Source: Alnus glutinosa
Taxonomy: Eukaryota; Streptophyta; Magnoliopsida; Fagales; Betulaceae
DNA length: 64,000 bases
Assembly: GCF_958979055.1 (NCBI RefSeq)
Contig: NC_084886.1
Location: 47,199,154 to 47,263,153 of the forward strand
Direction: 5' to 3'
Part shown: in pieces, positions 54,701 through 64,000 of the stretch
How the letters are laid out: every line of letters begins with the position of its first letter
Numbering within the stretch: position 1 is the stretch's first letter
Position numbers and translations under genes: made by a program
The notes under the pieces: model-generated
The model's input: the letters and a program-made list of their open reading frames with translations, nothing else
Told to the model about the DNA's origin: nothing
Databases searched by the model: none

Positions 54701-55704
54701 ATAAGAAAGAAAACATATGAAATAATAGAGTAAAACAGAAATATAATTTTAGAGAATAGAAAAAAGTGAAGAAAAATAAAAATTTAAGATGTCCTAGTCT
54801 TAGAGCACTAGCAGTAGCTTTCCTGAATCTTATTATTTTATCTACATGTAAAAAAAACTTTATAAAAACCATTTGAATCAGATTTCTTTAATGTTCCTTC
54901 AAGAAATGAAACATTAAGAGAACCAAAAGTTATACCATACATCTAGGGAAGCAAAAGTAGTTCCCTTAGAATTATTTTAATATAAAAAAAAATTATTTTT
55001 CCTTTCTCATCCTTCTATAGTTTATTTGAAATAATATTAAAATAATTTATCTTTCTCTTAACATTTAATTAAAATAACATTTAAATAATATAAAAAATTG
55101 ATAAGGAAATATATTATAGAATGCGTTTAAATAAAGAAACAAAAAGTTATTTAACTCATTAAATTGAGAAAAAAAGTTGAAAACAAAAAGTTGCTGGTAA
55201 TAAACTTAAAGCCTAATGTACACCCTTGTTAATACCCTATGGCCTATGGGACTACATTTTGTCTATATTAAGTTGTTTTTGATGGTACAATGATAATGCC
55301 TATTTATAGGACGTACGAATGTACCAACTAAGAAAATAATATTACTAGGATTTTAACATAACAACAATATTTATCTCCCAATATTAAATATAGTCCGATT
55401 ATGACCCGGCAGTCCGGATGCGCACAATCAGTATAGGTCCCCCCCCCCCCCCCCCCCCCCCGAGTTCTGAGATGGAGCCTACCGCAGTCTGTTTTTGGCG
55501 GGACCTCGGCGGTTAAATGTTTACAGTTAATGCACTGGCTGGGTTGACCCTCTTTCCGATGTGCGGCATCAAAATGATTTATTCGTTACCAGTACATCAC
55601 TGAATGTTAGGGATTTTGGTTGGAAGAGGGGTTGGACACTTTGGTGTTTTGGGAAAAAGGTTCATGCGGTAATACATATATATTCTCTTTATGAGAAATT
55701 TAAT
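51735..55704. other. Intergenic DNA with small fold-backs and a poly(C) tract
   Basis: No gene was recognised. There is a small hairpin element at about 51775-51935 (GAATCCAATTAGTTATATTA pairs with the region of GTAACTAATTGAATCC) and another at about 53815-53930 (CTTATGTGGCGTG pairs with CACGCCACATAGG). A repeat resembling the one at 40395 lies at about 51945-52120. Poly(C) of 23 is at 55439-55461. Confidence 0.5.
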
Positions 55705-56610
55705 GCTCTGTTTGTTTCGATGTAAAATAGTTTTTATCGTAAAATGGTTTCAGAGAAGTTATTTTTTAGAAAAAAATTATTTTCTATCGAAATCATTTTT
55801 CGATGTTTGGAGCGTACGAAAAATTACAAATATTTTTTATATTTTAATTTAATCATATTAATTTAAAAAAATTAAATTTTATTCACAAAATAAAAAATAT
55901 GAATATAAAATAATATAAAAATTCCGGCATATACAAATTCCGGCAAAGTTGCCGGAATCCGGCCATTTTCCCCGGAATCCGGCAATCATTGCCGGAAGCC
56001 GGCCGTCCTGGTCAGTTTTAGGCCAGTTGGCCGGAGATTCAGCCAGAACAGCCGGATCCGGCCAGATGCCGGGAGTCCGGCCGTTCTGGCCAGATCCAGG
56101 CCGGATCAGTCCAGGATCCCGGCCAGACGGCTGGAGATCTGGCCAGAACGGCCGGATCCGGCCAGATGGCCGGATCTCTGGCATTCTGGCCGGATATCCG
56201 GCATTGGCTGGGATCCGGCGATATAGCCGGAGATCCGGCGGCTCCGGCCAGATTCCGGTCAGTCTGGCCGGAATCTGGCATGGTATCCCCTGAATTCGGC
56301 GACATCTGCTGGACGTCGCCTGATTCCGGCACCGACCGGAGTTGGAATCTGACTTGTCGAAATTCGGCAATAGTCAACTGCTTGAACGTAAAAGTCAACT
56401 GCGTTGTTTAAAAGAGAATCGACTGCATCTACCATCTACAGAAAATGATTTACGCTTTTAAAAAGCGTAAATCATTTTCCGAAAATTTATTAAGCATTTT
56501 TTGTCAAACGGAAATCATTTTCCGGTTGACCATTATTTTCACCCCTACCAAACACCGGAAAATACCGAAACCATTTTCCATAAATTATTTTACACCGAAA
56601 CAAACGGGGC
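55705..56610. mobile_element. 906-bp inverted-repeat element with CCGG-dense core
   Basis: The left end GCTCTGTTTGTTTCGATGTA pairs with the right end, whose reverse complement is GCCCCGTTTGTTTCGGTGTA. The outer parts are AT-rich. The core at about 55922-56340 is GC-rich and built from repeated GCCGGAATCCGGC-like and GGCCAGA-like words, with CCGG recurring every 10-20 bases. A perfect palindrome with 19-bp arms lies at 56441-56479. No convincing target duplication was found, so its superfamily is open. Confidence 0.7.
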
Positions 56611-56611
56611 A

Positions 56612-56745
56612 TAAGACATTTCAATTTTTTTTTTAAAAGTTGGTTTTCAAATGATGTGTCACAATCTTATGTGATTTATCATTTTGCAATGAGATTGTGA
56701 CACATCATTTGGGAACAGACTTTTTGAAAAATAAAAATTTAGGAT
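56612..56745. mobile_element. Small MITE next to the CCGG element
   Basis: AATGATGTGTCACAATCT near 56650 pairs with AGATTGTGACACATCATTTG near 56692-56711. The outer ends AGACATTTCAATTTTT and AGACATCCTAAATTTTT are also inverted copies. About 130 bp, non-coding, abutting the previous element. Confidence 0.65.
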
Positions 56746-56869
56746 GTCTAGCATTTCTCTTTCTTCATTTTGTAATCTATTTCTTTTTCTTTTTAAGTAC
56801 AAGAAAAAAGAACAATTTAAGGAACTAAAAAAAGTAAAGGAGGAAGCCTTTCAAAAACAGGTAGGAGAA

Positions 56870-59838
56870 GGTCCAAACAAAAAAGAAATAGTGGGAATAC
56901 AGCCAGAGTAACGTCTGGTTACGGTTCAATTTGCCACATGATGAGCACAGAAATTTGCACTTCAGTTGACATGACTAGCCAACCAGCTAGTTGTAGGAGG
57001 AATCATAGATAGAGCTTCAGAGATGATAAGAGCAATACGTCAGTCTTGTGCGTGTTCTAGTTTTTGAAGAGCCAAAGTTACAGTAAGAAAATCACCTTCT
57101 AAGATAAAAGAAGTGAGCTGTAATGATAGAACCAGTTGAACAGCCAAAAGTAGAGTAGAAACTTCCCCATATATAGCTGTGCAAGGAGGACTAATACGAG
57201 AAGAGCACTTTATAATAGAACCAGAATAATCCCTACAAATAGCAACCTGTGCAGAAAAAATAAAAAATAAAATAAAATTCCCAAATAACTGTATCATAAT
57301 TAATCTTAAAAAAGAGCAAGGTTTCAGCAAAAGAGCAGGAGGTTGTGGGTGCTATGATGCCCAAGCATAATGGTGTTCAAAAACAGTTCTGTTTGTAGTA
57401 GCAGAGAGGACAAGAGCATTTGGAACAATATACTCATGATGTGCTTTATTGCGAGCAAAACATATATTATCATAAGCAATGGCAGCAAAAATTTGAAATA
57501 GATGGATATCTGATGCAAGAATACCAAAACTGCTAGGATTAAGGATAATTTGAATCCAATCTGAACATGTAAAGCAATAGTATCCATTTACCACAAAGAT
57601 TGTCTCCAAACAATACGAGCAATAGGACAAGTAAATAAAAGATGATAGAGAGAATCCACCGAATAGGAACACAGAGAACAAGTAGTATCACTGTGGGAAT
57701 TAGGGATGGAAGAGGAGATGCGCACTTTAGTAGGGATAATATTCCTTACCATTTTTCTCAAAAATAAAAAAAATAAAAGAAATAAAAGAAAAGAAAAGCT
57801 TTAAACGATGATTTAAATTAAGTTTCCAAATAGCCTTCTAGCAAAAGTTGGAAAGAGGGGAGGAGGAGGAAGAAACAAGGGAAAAGAGATGGTGATTAGC
57901 TGATTTTATGGAAAAAGCACGTGAAGTGGAAGGAGTCCATATAATGGAATCAAACAAAGGTTGAAGTTTGATTTTCAAGATTTCAGAAACAGTGGTTGAA
58001 GGAAAAAGAAATTGCAATAAGCTATACCGCCAAGTCAAAGAGGAAGGATGGATAAGATCTGCAATGACTAAAGGATAAGAAGAGCTAAAATAGGGCAAAC
58101 AAGGCTCAGGTATAAAATTGGGCAAAGTAGGAATCCAAGAAGAGTACCAAATAGGAAGCTGTGAATTAAAACGATGAATAAAGCAAGCTCCAATAGTGAG
58201 AAAAAGGCACAGTAGATCTAATGCCATTTCAAATCCAAGATCTATAAGAAATAGGAGAATATAAGATATTACCATATTTAATATACTTCTGCCTTGAGAG
58301 AGAAACGTAGAGACAATCATAATTTGATAATAGCTTACAACCAAGTTTAGAGATAAGAGAAAAATTAATATCTTTCATATGATGGAAGCCCAAACTACCT
58401 TGATCCTTAGGCAAACACAGAGACCTCCAAGATTTGAGGGAGAGATTACGAGATTTGTCCTTAGGAAATCCCCACCAAATTTTGGTTGAAAGCTTTATCC
58501 AACTGATGACAAAGACCATCTGGGAGCAAAAAAGTACTCATCGCATAAGAGGGAATAGCAGAAGCCACCACCTTAACCATAACCGTTTTCCCTGCTTGTG
58601 ATAAAGTTTTAGAATGTCGGCCTTCAAATTTTCCCTATACTTTATCCAAAATATTCGAAAAGACAGCCATTTTGGATTTACCAAATAACATAGGGAGACC
58701 AAGATGTCTAGCAGTAGCAGAGGTGCTAGTATTAAGGAGAATAGTTTGGATAGCAGAAATCATAGAGGGAGCAGTATTCTTACTAAAAAGAATATTAGAC
58801 TTTGTGATATTAACAGTTTGTCCAGACCAACGGCTATACTTATCCAAGCAGGTTTGAATAATACAGGCTTCACTAGTAGTTGCAGTTGTAAAAATAACCA
58901 AATCATCAGCAAACAGCAAATGGCTTAAAAGAGCTCATGATCGAGCAATTTTAAAACCACGAAGACTGCTATAGAACAGACGGGAAATAACTTCAATTCC
59001 AATAATAAATAGAAAGGGAAACAGATGATCACCTTGCCTCAAACCCCGAGAGGGGGAAAATAAGCCAAAGGGGCTACCATTGAGGAAAACCGAAAAGGAA
59101 GAGGTAGTAATACAGAGTCGAATCCAGTTAATCAATTTCTTATAAAAGCCAAGCTTTTGAATAACAAGCAATAAAAAATTCCATTCTATTTTGTCAAAAG
59201 CCTTTTTTTCATATCAATATTAACAACCATAAGACCACATCTTTCACGCTTAGATTTAAGAATATGGAGCATCTCGTGAGCTAAAATAGAGTTATCCTGT
59301 ATATAGCGGCCAGGAACAAAAGCTGTCTGAAACAGATAAATGATATTAGACATAAGAGGCTTGAGCCTAGTAGCAAGGAGTTTGGAAATAATCTTATAAA
59401 TGATATTGCAAAGGCTTATAGGACGACAATGATGAACAGTAGAAGCACCAATCTTATAAATGATATTGAAAGAATTCCATATAGCTCGTAGAACAATATC
59501 TTTAATATAATCCCAATATTTCATGTAAAAAAAGAGTAGTAAAACCATCAGGACTAGGTGCTTTAGATAAACCTAGGCTAGCCAGAGAATCATGAATTTC
59601 AAATTCAGAGGGAATAGAACAAAGCATGACATTATTAGCATCAGAAATAGAACATTGAAACAGATCCAGGAGTTCATCAAAAGGAGTAGGATTAAAAGAA
59701 GTAAATATGGATTTGAAATGAGAAACAAAGCAACCACCAATATCAGCTCGATCAGAGAGCCATCTAGCATTTGAAGTTTGTAGAAGATCAATAGCATTTC
59801 TTTTACGACAAATCAAAGTACTAGTGTGGAAAAACACA
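56870..59838 (-). pseudogene. Decayed LINE of a second type, with RNase H domain
   Basis: Broken minus-strand frames give, in order, the start of reverse transcriptase (FFHTSTLICRKRNAIDLLQ, SKAPSPDGFT), its middle (RPISLCNIIYKIISKLLATR, FVPGRYIQDNSILAHEMLH, GLRQGDHLFPFLF), the active site (MLFADDLVIF), a zinc-ribbon region near 57600 (FVVNGYYCFTCSDW) and an RNase H domain (CTAIYGEVSTLLLAVQL, ILEGDFLTVTLALQ) at 57330-56930. Unlike the LINE at 34560 it has a C-terminal RNase H. The endonuclease half is missing; sequence stops at 59838 where another element begins. Confidence 0.85.
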
Positions 59839-59839
59839 A

Positions 59840-60322
59840 GCCTCGTTTGATTTGCGGAATGACTATTCCATTAGGAAAATGAATAGTCATTCATAGGAAT
59901 AGAAGGTGACGGAATGGAATGGCTATTCCTAATATTTAGTTTGGTAAGAATACATATATTTTAATTGGAATTCAATCAAAATTACTAAAAAAAATCAAAC
60001 ATTTAAAAAAAAATTAAAAAGAAAATAAATTATTAAAAAAAAAAACAAAAAAAAAGAAGAAGAAGAAAACCCATGTGCGGCCGACCACCCCAATGGGTGG
60101 TCAGCCCCCCACCGATTCACTTGCCACCCCCAAAATACTCGTCCGGGGTGGCCGGCCAGCCAGTTAAGGGTTTGATTTTTTGATTTTTTTGTTTTTTAAA
60201 TAATAATAAAATATAAAATAATAGTTTTTTCTAAAAAATATTGCATTTACCCAAAGAAATAGCTATTCCTCTTCGTAAAGGAATATGTATTCCAATGGGA
60301 ATACCTATTCCAAGGAATAGAC
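59840..60322. mobile_element. MITE-like element, right terminus missing
   Basis: It begins GCCTCGTTTGATTTGCGGAA and both ends are rich in GGAATAG/CTATTCC words in opposite orientation. The right end stops short of the expected AAACGAGGC and directly meets the hAT terminus at 60323. The core has a short GGTGG/CCACC-rich hairpin region at about 60070-60160. Confidence 0.55.
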
Positions 60323-60339
60323 TAGGGGTGTACAAGCGG

Positions 60340-60500
60340 TTATAACCGGCGGTTATTGGCTAAAACCGCTAACCGCCTAGCGGTTATTTTTATTTTACCA
60401 ACCGCAACCGCAACCGTTAACCGCCTAGGCGGAGGCGGTTATTTTTATAACCGCCGGTTAGCGGTTATAACCGGCGGTTTGAAACCGCTTTTGAATTCCG
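60340..60500. repeat. Subterminal AACCGC/GCGGTT cluster of the hAT element
   Basis: At least a dozen copies of GCGGTT or its complement lie within 160 bases of the terminus, several as palindromes (TAACCGCCGGTTA, CGCCTAGGCG). Clustered subterminal motifs of this kind bind transposase in Ac-like elements. Confidence 0.65.
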
Positions 60501-60751
60501 GTTTTGGGCCGGGTTTAGACCGGTTTTGTGCCGGGTTAAAATCGGTTTTGGGCTATTTTTACACCAATTTTGGGCCAGGTTTACACCTGTTTTGGGCCAT
60601 TTTTTGTGCAGATTTTAATTTTTTCAAGAAAAAAATTTAATACTTTTTGAGCCTTTTGTCCTTTGTTACAAAATTAACAAATCTAAATACAAAAATACAA
60701 ATCCAAAACACAAACATAACCAAATTCAAATCTAATTTTTCAAATCCAAAT

Positions 60752-61300
60752 AACCAAATTCAAAACCAAAAAATTACTAATCCAAACATATTCTAAATTC
60801 CAAAACCAAACAAATCCACATACTCCAAATTCCAAAACCAAACAAATCCAAATAATCAAATACTCAAAGACATTACAAATCCAAAAGAACCAAATTCAAA
60901 ACCAAAAAATTACTAATCCAAACATATTCTAAATTCCAAAACCAAACAAATCCACATACTCCAAATTCCAAAACCAAACAAATCCAAATAATCAAATACT
61001 CAAAGACATTACAAATCCAAAATAACCAAATTCAAAAGCAAAAAATTACAAATTCAAATAACCACATAGGCACATACTCTAAATTCTAAAACCAAACAAA
61101 TTCAAATAAACAAAACAAATATTCAAAGACATTACAAATCCAAAATAACCACATAGGCACATACTTCAAATTCTACAACCAAACAAATCCAAATAAACAA
61201 ATATTCCAAGACATTACAAATCCAAAATAACCACATAGGCACATTCTCCAAATTCCAAACCAAACAAATCCAAACCAAACATCCTTCTAGATATTAGATC
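60752..61300 (+). repeat. 136-bp tandem repeat, about 2.5 clear units and decayed ones
   Basis: AACCAAATTCAAAACCAAAA starts at 60752, 60888 and (slightly changed) 61024, an exact 136-base period. Units one and two are nearly identical; the third drifts into shorter repeats containing CCACATAGGCACAT. It is non-coding and lies between the hAT terminus and the transposase stop. Confidence 0.85.
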
Positions 61301-61424
61301 AAGTCCAAGGATGCTTCATTCCTTGATTGAGCGCCATCTACAAAAGAAGAAGCTTTAGTTAATTGAAAAGTAACTAAGTAAGTTTCAAAAATAATAATTG
61401 TACAAATGAAAAGTTACAACTAAT

Positions 61425-63506
61425 TTACAAACATTTACCTTCTTCTTCAAAGCTTTCCACAAATTCCTCCAACTCCCGAATGTCAATTGGAGTATTCCTT
61501 ATCCAATTTTGTGTGCAAACCAACGCCTCAACGGTAAGTGGAGACAATGAACTCCTAAAGGGATCCAATATACGTCCCCCAGTGCTAAAGGCGGACTCAG
61601 AGGCAACAGTGAAAATTGGCATAGCCAATACATCACGGGCTATTGCTGCAATGATAGGATATTTAGGTGCATTAATCTTCCACCAACCTAAAACACCAAA
61701 GTCCTTTATTGCTGCTTCACACCCATCCAACAAATACCTATCCACCTCCGACTTACATTCAAAATCATTCTCTTTCTCAAGGTGTTGGGAGATGAGATTA
61801 TGAATTTTATCCACTGCACTTTCTGTATAATCATCATCAACATTCAAGTTAGTATTATTTGCACTTCTTGAAGTCGCATTAAATTGAGACACCGCAATCC
61901 CCTGAAACTTACTATATTGCTCAATCAAACAATCCAAAAGCTCTCTCACCCTTTTCTCTATTTTATCCGCCCATATTGCCCCATTGCACCTTTTCAACCA
62001 CCACACCAAAATCTTCATCTTGTAGCGCGGGTCAAGGACAAAAGCAATATATAACATCAAGTTCATCTTATCCATACTCCCCCAGTACTTCTCATACTTA
62101 CTTCTCATACTGACAGCAACGGTACTCATGATGTGATCAGAACTAAGACACCCATCATTCAAGGCATCTTGAATAATACAAAGCTGCATGAAAAATAAAC
62201 TGGCAGTGACATAATTTGAACCAGAAATTATCACTGTGACATCATAAAAAGTTTTCAAATACTTCACAAATGCCCTAGCATTTTCCCAATCAATATATGT
62301 AGGAACAACTAATTGACTATCATCCTCCCCTAATACTTCAAATGCTCTTTGGTAGTTTTCAGCAATACTTAGCATTAAGTATGTTGAATTCCATCTAGTA
62401 GGAACATCTAGACACACCACTTTCTTACTTTGAATATCTAATTGTTCTATACATCTTTTAAACTTTGCCATCCTCGCCGGTGAAGACCTTACAAATCTCA
62501 CTGCATTTCTAACATTACAAATAGAGTCCTCTAACTCTTTCAAACCATCATTTACTACAATATTCAAAATATGAGCAGCACACCGCATGTGAAGAAACTC
62601 ACCCCCTAAAACAGTTGAATTTTTTTCCTTTATCCTCCTTCTCACATAATCAATACCTACATCATTAGATGAGGCATTATCAACTGTAATTGTGAAGATA
62701 CTATGAATCCCCCATTCTTGCATTGTATTATCCAACACCCTTCCAATAGTCTCACCCTTATGATTGGGAACTAGGCAAAACTTCACGATTTTCTTATGCA
62801 ACACCCAATTACAATCTATAAAATGAGCGGTAACACACATGTAATTCAAGTTTTGTATGGATGTCCATGTATCAGTAGTGAGACAAACCCTTTGACTGCT
62901 CATCAACGCCTTCAAATGAACCTTCTCTTCCTCATATAATTTCAAACAATCTCTTTGTATAGTAACACGACTAGGCAAATTGAACCTAGGTTCCAATCCA
63001 TTCACAAATAATCTAAACCCTTCACTCTCCACATGACTAAAAGGCAACTCACATAAGATGAGATACTGAACAAGCAAACGCCTTACACGATCCGGATCAT
63101 ACTTTACATATCCTAGTTGGGTGCCTTCTACCGCCTTCTTAACTGACATCTGCAACAAAGTTTGATCTTTGGCAATTTTTGGTTTTCTAAGTGGAGAGTT
63201 TGAACAGTTATAGGTAAGGTGGGTCATCATAGCTGAAGTGCCTTGTCTTTTATGGTGACACCCTATCAATCTCTTGCAATGATTGCAACAAGCTTTAGGG
63301 TTCTCCTTATCAATTGGTTCCACCATTTTAAAGTGCTCCCATGCAATAGATTGATTAACATGTCGTTTCTTGGATTGTGAGGGGTTCTGAGTATTTATGG
63401 AGGAAGGTGTTCCGGGACTATTCTCATCCATAAGAACAGGGGCAGGGCTACCCGTGGGAGTCGAAGAAGTATCAATTGCACCACTATTACTATTAGCATC
63501 CTCCAT
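61425..63506 (-). CDS. hAT transposase, zf-BED type (RICESLEEPER-like)
   Basis: One unbroken frame. The start is taken at MEDANSNSG (63506), giving 693 aa; nine further codons upstream are open from an ATG at 63533. A BED-type zinc finger occupies about residues 45-100 (AWEHFKMVEP, CCNHCKRLIG, then H and C ligands in MMTHLTYNCS). The catalytic domain shows CLTTDTWTS, ITVDNASSND, CAAHILNIVVNDGLKEL and DVPTRWNSTYLML. The C-terminal hAT dimerisation domain (PIFTVASESAFSTGGRILD, SLSPLTVEALVCTQNWI) is complete. It would cut and paste its own element, whose 3' end is at 60323. The intact frame suggests recent activity, or a domesticated copy; the adjacent terminal repeat favours a transposon. Confidence 0.92.
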   Translation of the reverse strand: MEDANSNSGAIDTSSTPTGSPAPVLMDENSPGTPSSINTQNPSQSKKRHVNQSIAWEHFKMVEPIDKENPKACCNHCKRLIGCHHKRQGTSAMMTHLTYNCSNSPLRKPKIAKDQTLLQMSVKKAVEGTQLGYVKYDPDRVRRLLVQYLILCELPFSHVESEGFRLFVNGLEPRFNLPSRVTIQRDCLKLYEEEKVHLKALMSSQRVCLTTDTWTSIQNLNYMCVTAHFIDCNWVLHKKIVKFCLVPNHKGETIGRVLDNTMQEWGIHSIFTITVDNASSNDVGIDYVRRRIKEKNSTVLGGEFLHMRCAAHILNIVVNDGLKELEDSICNVRNAVRFVRSSPARMAKFKRCIEQLDIQSKKVVCLDVPTRWNSTYLMLSIAENYQRAFEVLGEDDSQLVVPTYIDWENARAFVKYLKTFYDVTVIISGSNYVTASLFFMQLCIIQDALNDGCLSSDHIMSTVAVSMRSKYEKYWGSMDKMNLMLYIAFVLDPRYKMKILVWWLKRCNGAIWADKIEKRVRELLDCLIEQYSKFQGIAVSQFNATSRSANNTNLNVDDDYTESAVDKIHNLISQHLEKENDFECKSEVDRYLLDGCEAAIKDFGVLGWWKINAPKYPIIAAIARDVLAMPIFTVASESAFSTGGRILDPFRSSLSPLTVEALVCTQNWIRNTPIDIRELEEFVESFEEEGKCL

Positions 63507-63533
63507 CTGCCATTTTAATTCAAATATACACAT

Positions 63534-64000
63534 TTAAATACAAATAACAATTCTTATGCACAATAAGAGGAAACTAAAGAGATTACTGTAATGTGTATAT
63601 TTGAATATAAAAACTACAACTTCAATTTCAAATATACACATTTATATACAAATAATTTTTTCTTTTTTAGCAACTACTCCATGCTTTTAGATAACATAGC
63701 TAGGGCTTACATGACAAATAGACAATCAGGTAAGTCAGAAACAAAAGTAAACCAAGCAATGCAACCAACAGACGAAAAGCAAGTAATGACCCTGTATATA
63801 ATAAACGAAAGAACCCATCTTTCATTGTTCCATCTCAACAAAATACAATTATATAGTAATGACCCTGTAGCTGATCAGTTATTTGGGTCGCGAGCATTTA
63901 TATTGGGCTAGTCAAATGTAGCAAATTTGGGTGAAAAATCACCTATATCTATCTAACTATTTTAACAAAAAAATTTGGTAAATACCGTACATTTACCAAT
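63534..64000. other. Upstream part of the hAT element, no gene seen
   Basis: AT-rich sequence upstream of the transposase start. AATTCAAATATACACATTTA occurs near 63518 and again in similar form near 63624. No terminal repeat is present before the window ends. Confidence 0.5.

Larger units (their letters stand above)
60323..64000 (-). mobile_element. hAT transposon, 3' part (continues beyond the window)
   Basis: The terminal repeat TAGGGGTGTACAAGCGGTTA at 60323 has the hAT look. It is followed by about 160 bases dense in AACCGC/GCGGTT words, probable transposase-binding sites. A 136-bp tandem repeat follows (60752-61150), then the transposase gene on the minus strand. The opposite terminus was not found before 64000, so it must lie outside. 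Confidence 0.8.

Noticed and set aside
55949..56370. Long ORFs on both strands across the CCGG-rich core
   Set aside because: They arise from the stop-poor repeated CCGG/GGCC words; the translations are low-complexity Pro/Gly/Arg repeats.

Overview
This window is nuclear DNA from a dicot plant, probably a woody rosid. The case rests on intron-split genes with GT/AG borders, a BYPASS1-like gene, a SHM6/SHM7-type serine hydroxymethyltransferase, a chloroplast-type GrpE and a miR160-targeted ARF17, all in AT-rich DNA full of retrotransposons and small fold-back elements. The species cannot be named from sequence alone. Several LINE 3' ends share the tail TTACTTATC-poly(A), which suggests one prolific LINE lineage.

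Host genes, left to right: (1) a BPS1-like gene, + strand, 5978-7034, two exons; (2) SHM6/SHM7-type SHMT, - strand, 8990-14439, four exons, 580 aa; (3) a small membrane protein, + strand, 17159-17612, two exons, 90 aa; (4) a PPR protein, + strand, 25586-27670, cut short by a 207-bp in-frame insertion; (5) chloroplast GrpE, - strand, 30554-39912, three exons, 320 aa, with a 6.9-kb first intron; (6) ARF17, - strand, 43908-49795, two exons, 589 aa, with a 4.1-kb intron and a miR160 site. Every joined exon set keeps its reading frame and gives a protein of about family length. The order BPS1L-SHMT-small protein-GrpE-ARF17 looks like an old conserved block: from memory, Arabidopsis keeps pieces of it (SHM6 beside a BPS1-like gene, SHM7 two loci from a GrpE gene, ARF17 beside a BPS1-like gene).

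Mobile DNA fills much of the rest. 21609-25462 is a complete, young, gag-only LTR retrotransposon with 430-bp LTRs and a GGAAT target duplication. It lies 123 bp upstream of the PPR start codon and carries a striking array of fifteen 65-bp units (31 hairpins). The first GrpE intron holds one LINE nested inside another, a remnant of a tRNA-Met-primed LTR element and a further LINE tail. The ARF17 intron holds a decayed Ty3/gypsy element on the opposite strand. 29018-30108 is a 1.09-kb retroposon with 13-bp target duplications and no substantial ORF. 17870-19405 is an old LINE that contains a 22-bp LINE-tail-only insertion. The right end (56.87-64 kb) is a stack: a LINE with an RNase H domain, a MITE-like element abutting it, and a hAT transposon with an intact 693-702 aa transposase ORF whose far end lies beyond the window.

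The most unusual items are the hairpin array with its compensatory base-pair change, a candidate spliced 35-codon ORF that overlaps the ARF17 stop codon, the 22-bp LINE insertion, and the CCGG-dense 906-bp inverted-repeat element at 55705-56610. No tRNA, rRNA or CRISPR feature was seen. Exon borders and family names come from reading alone; no alignment or transcript data were available.
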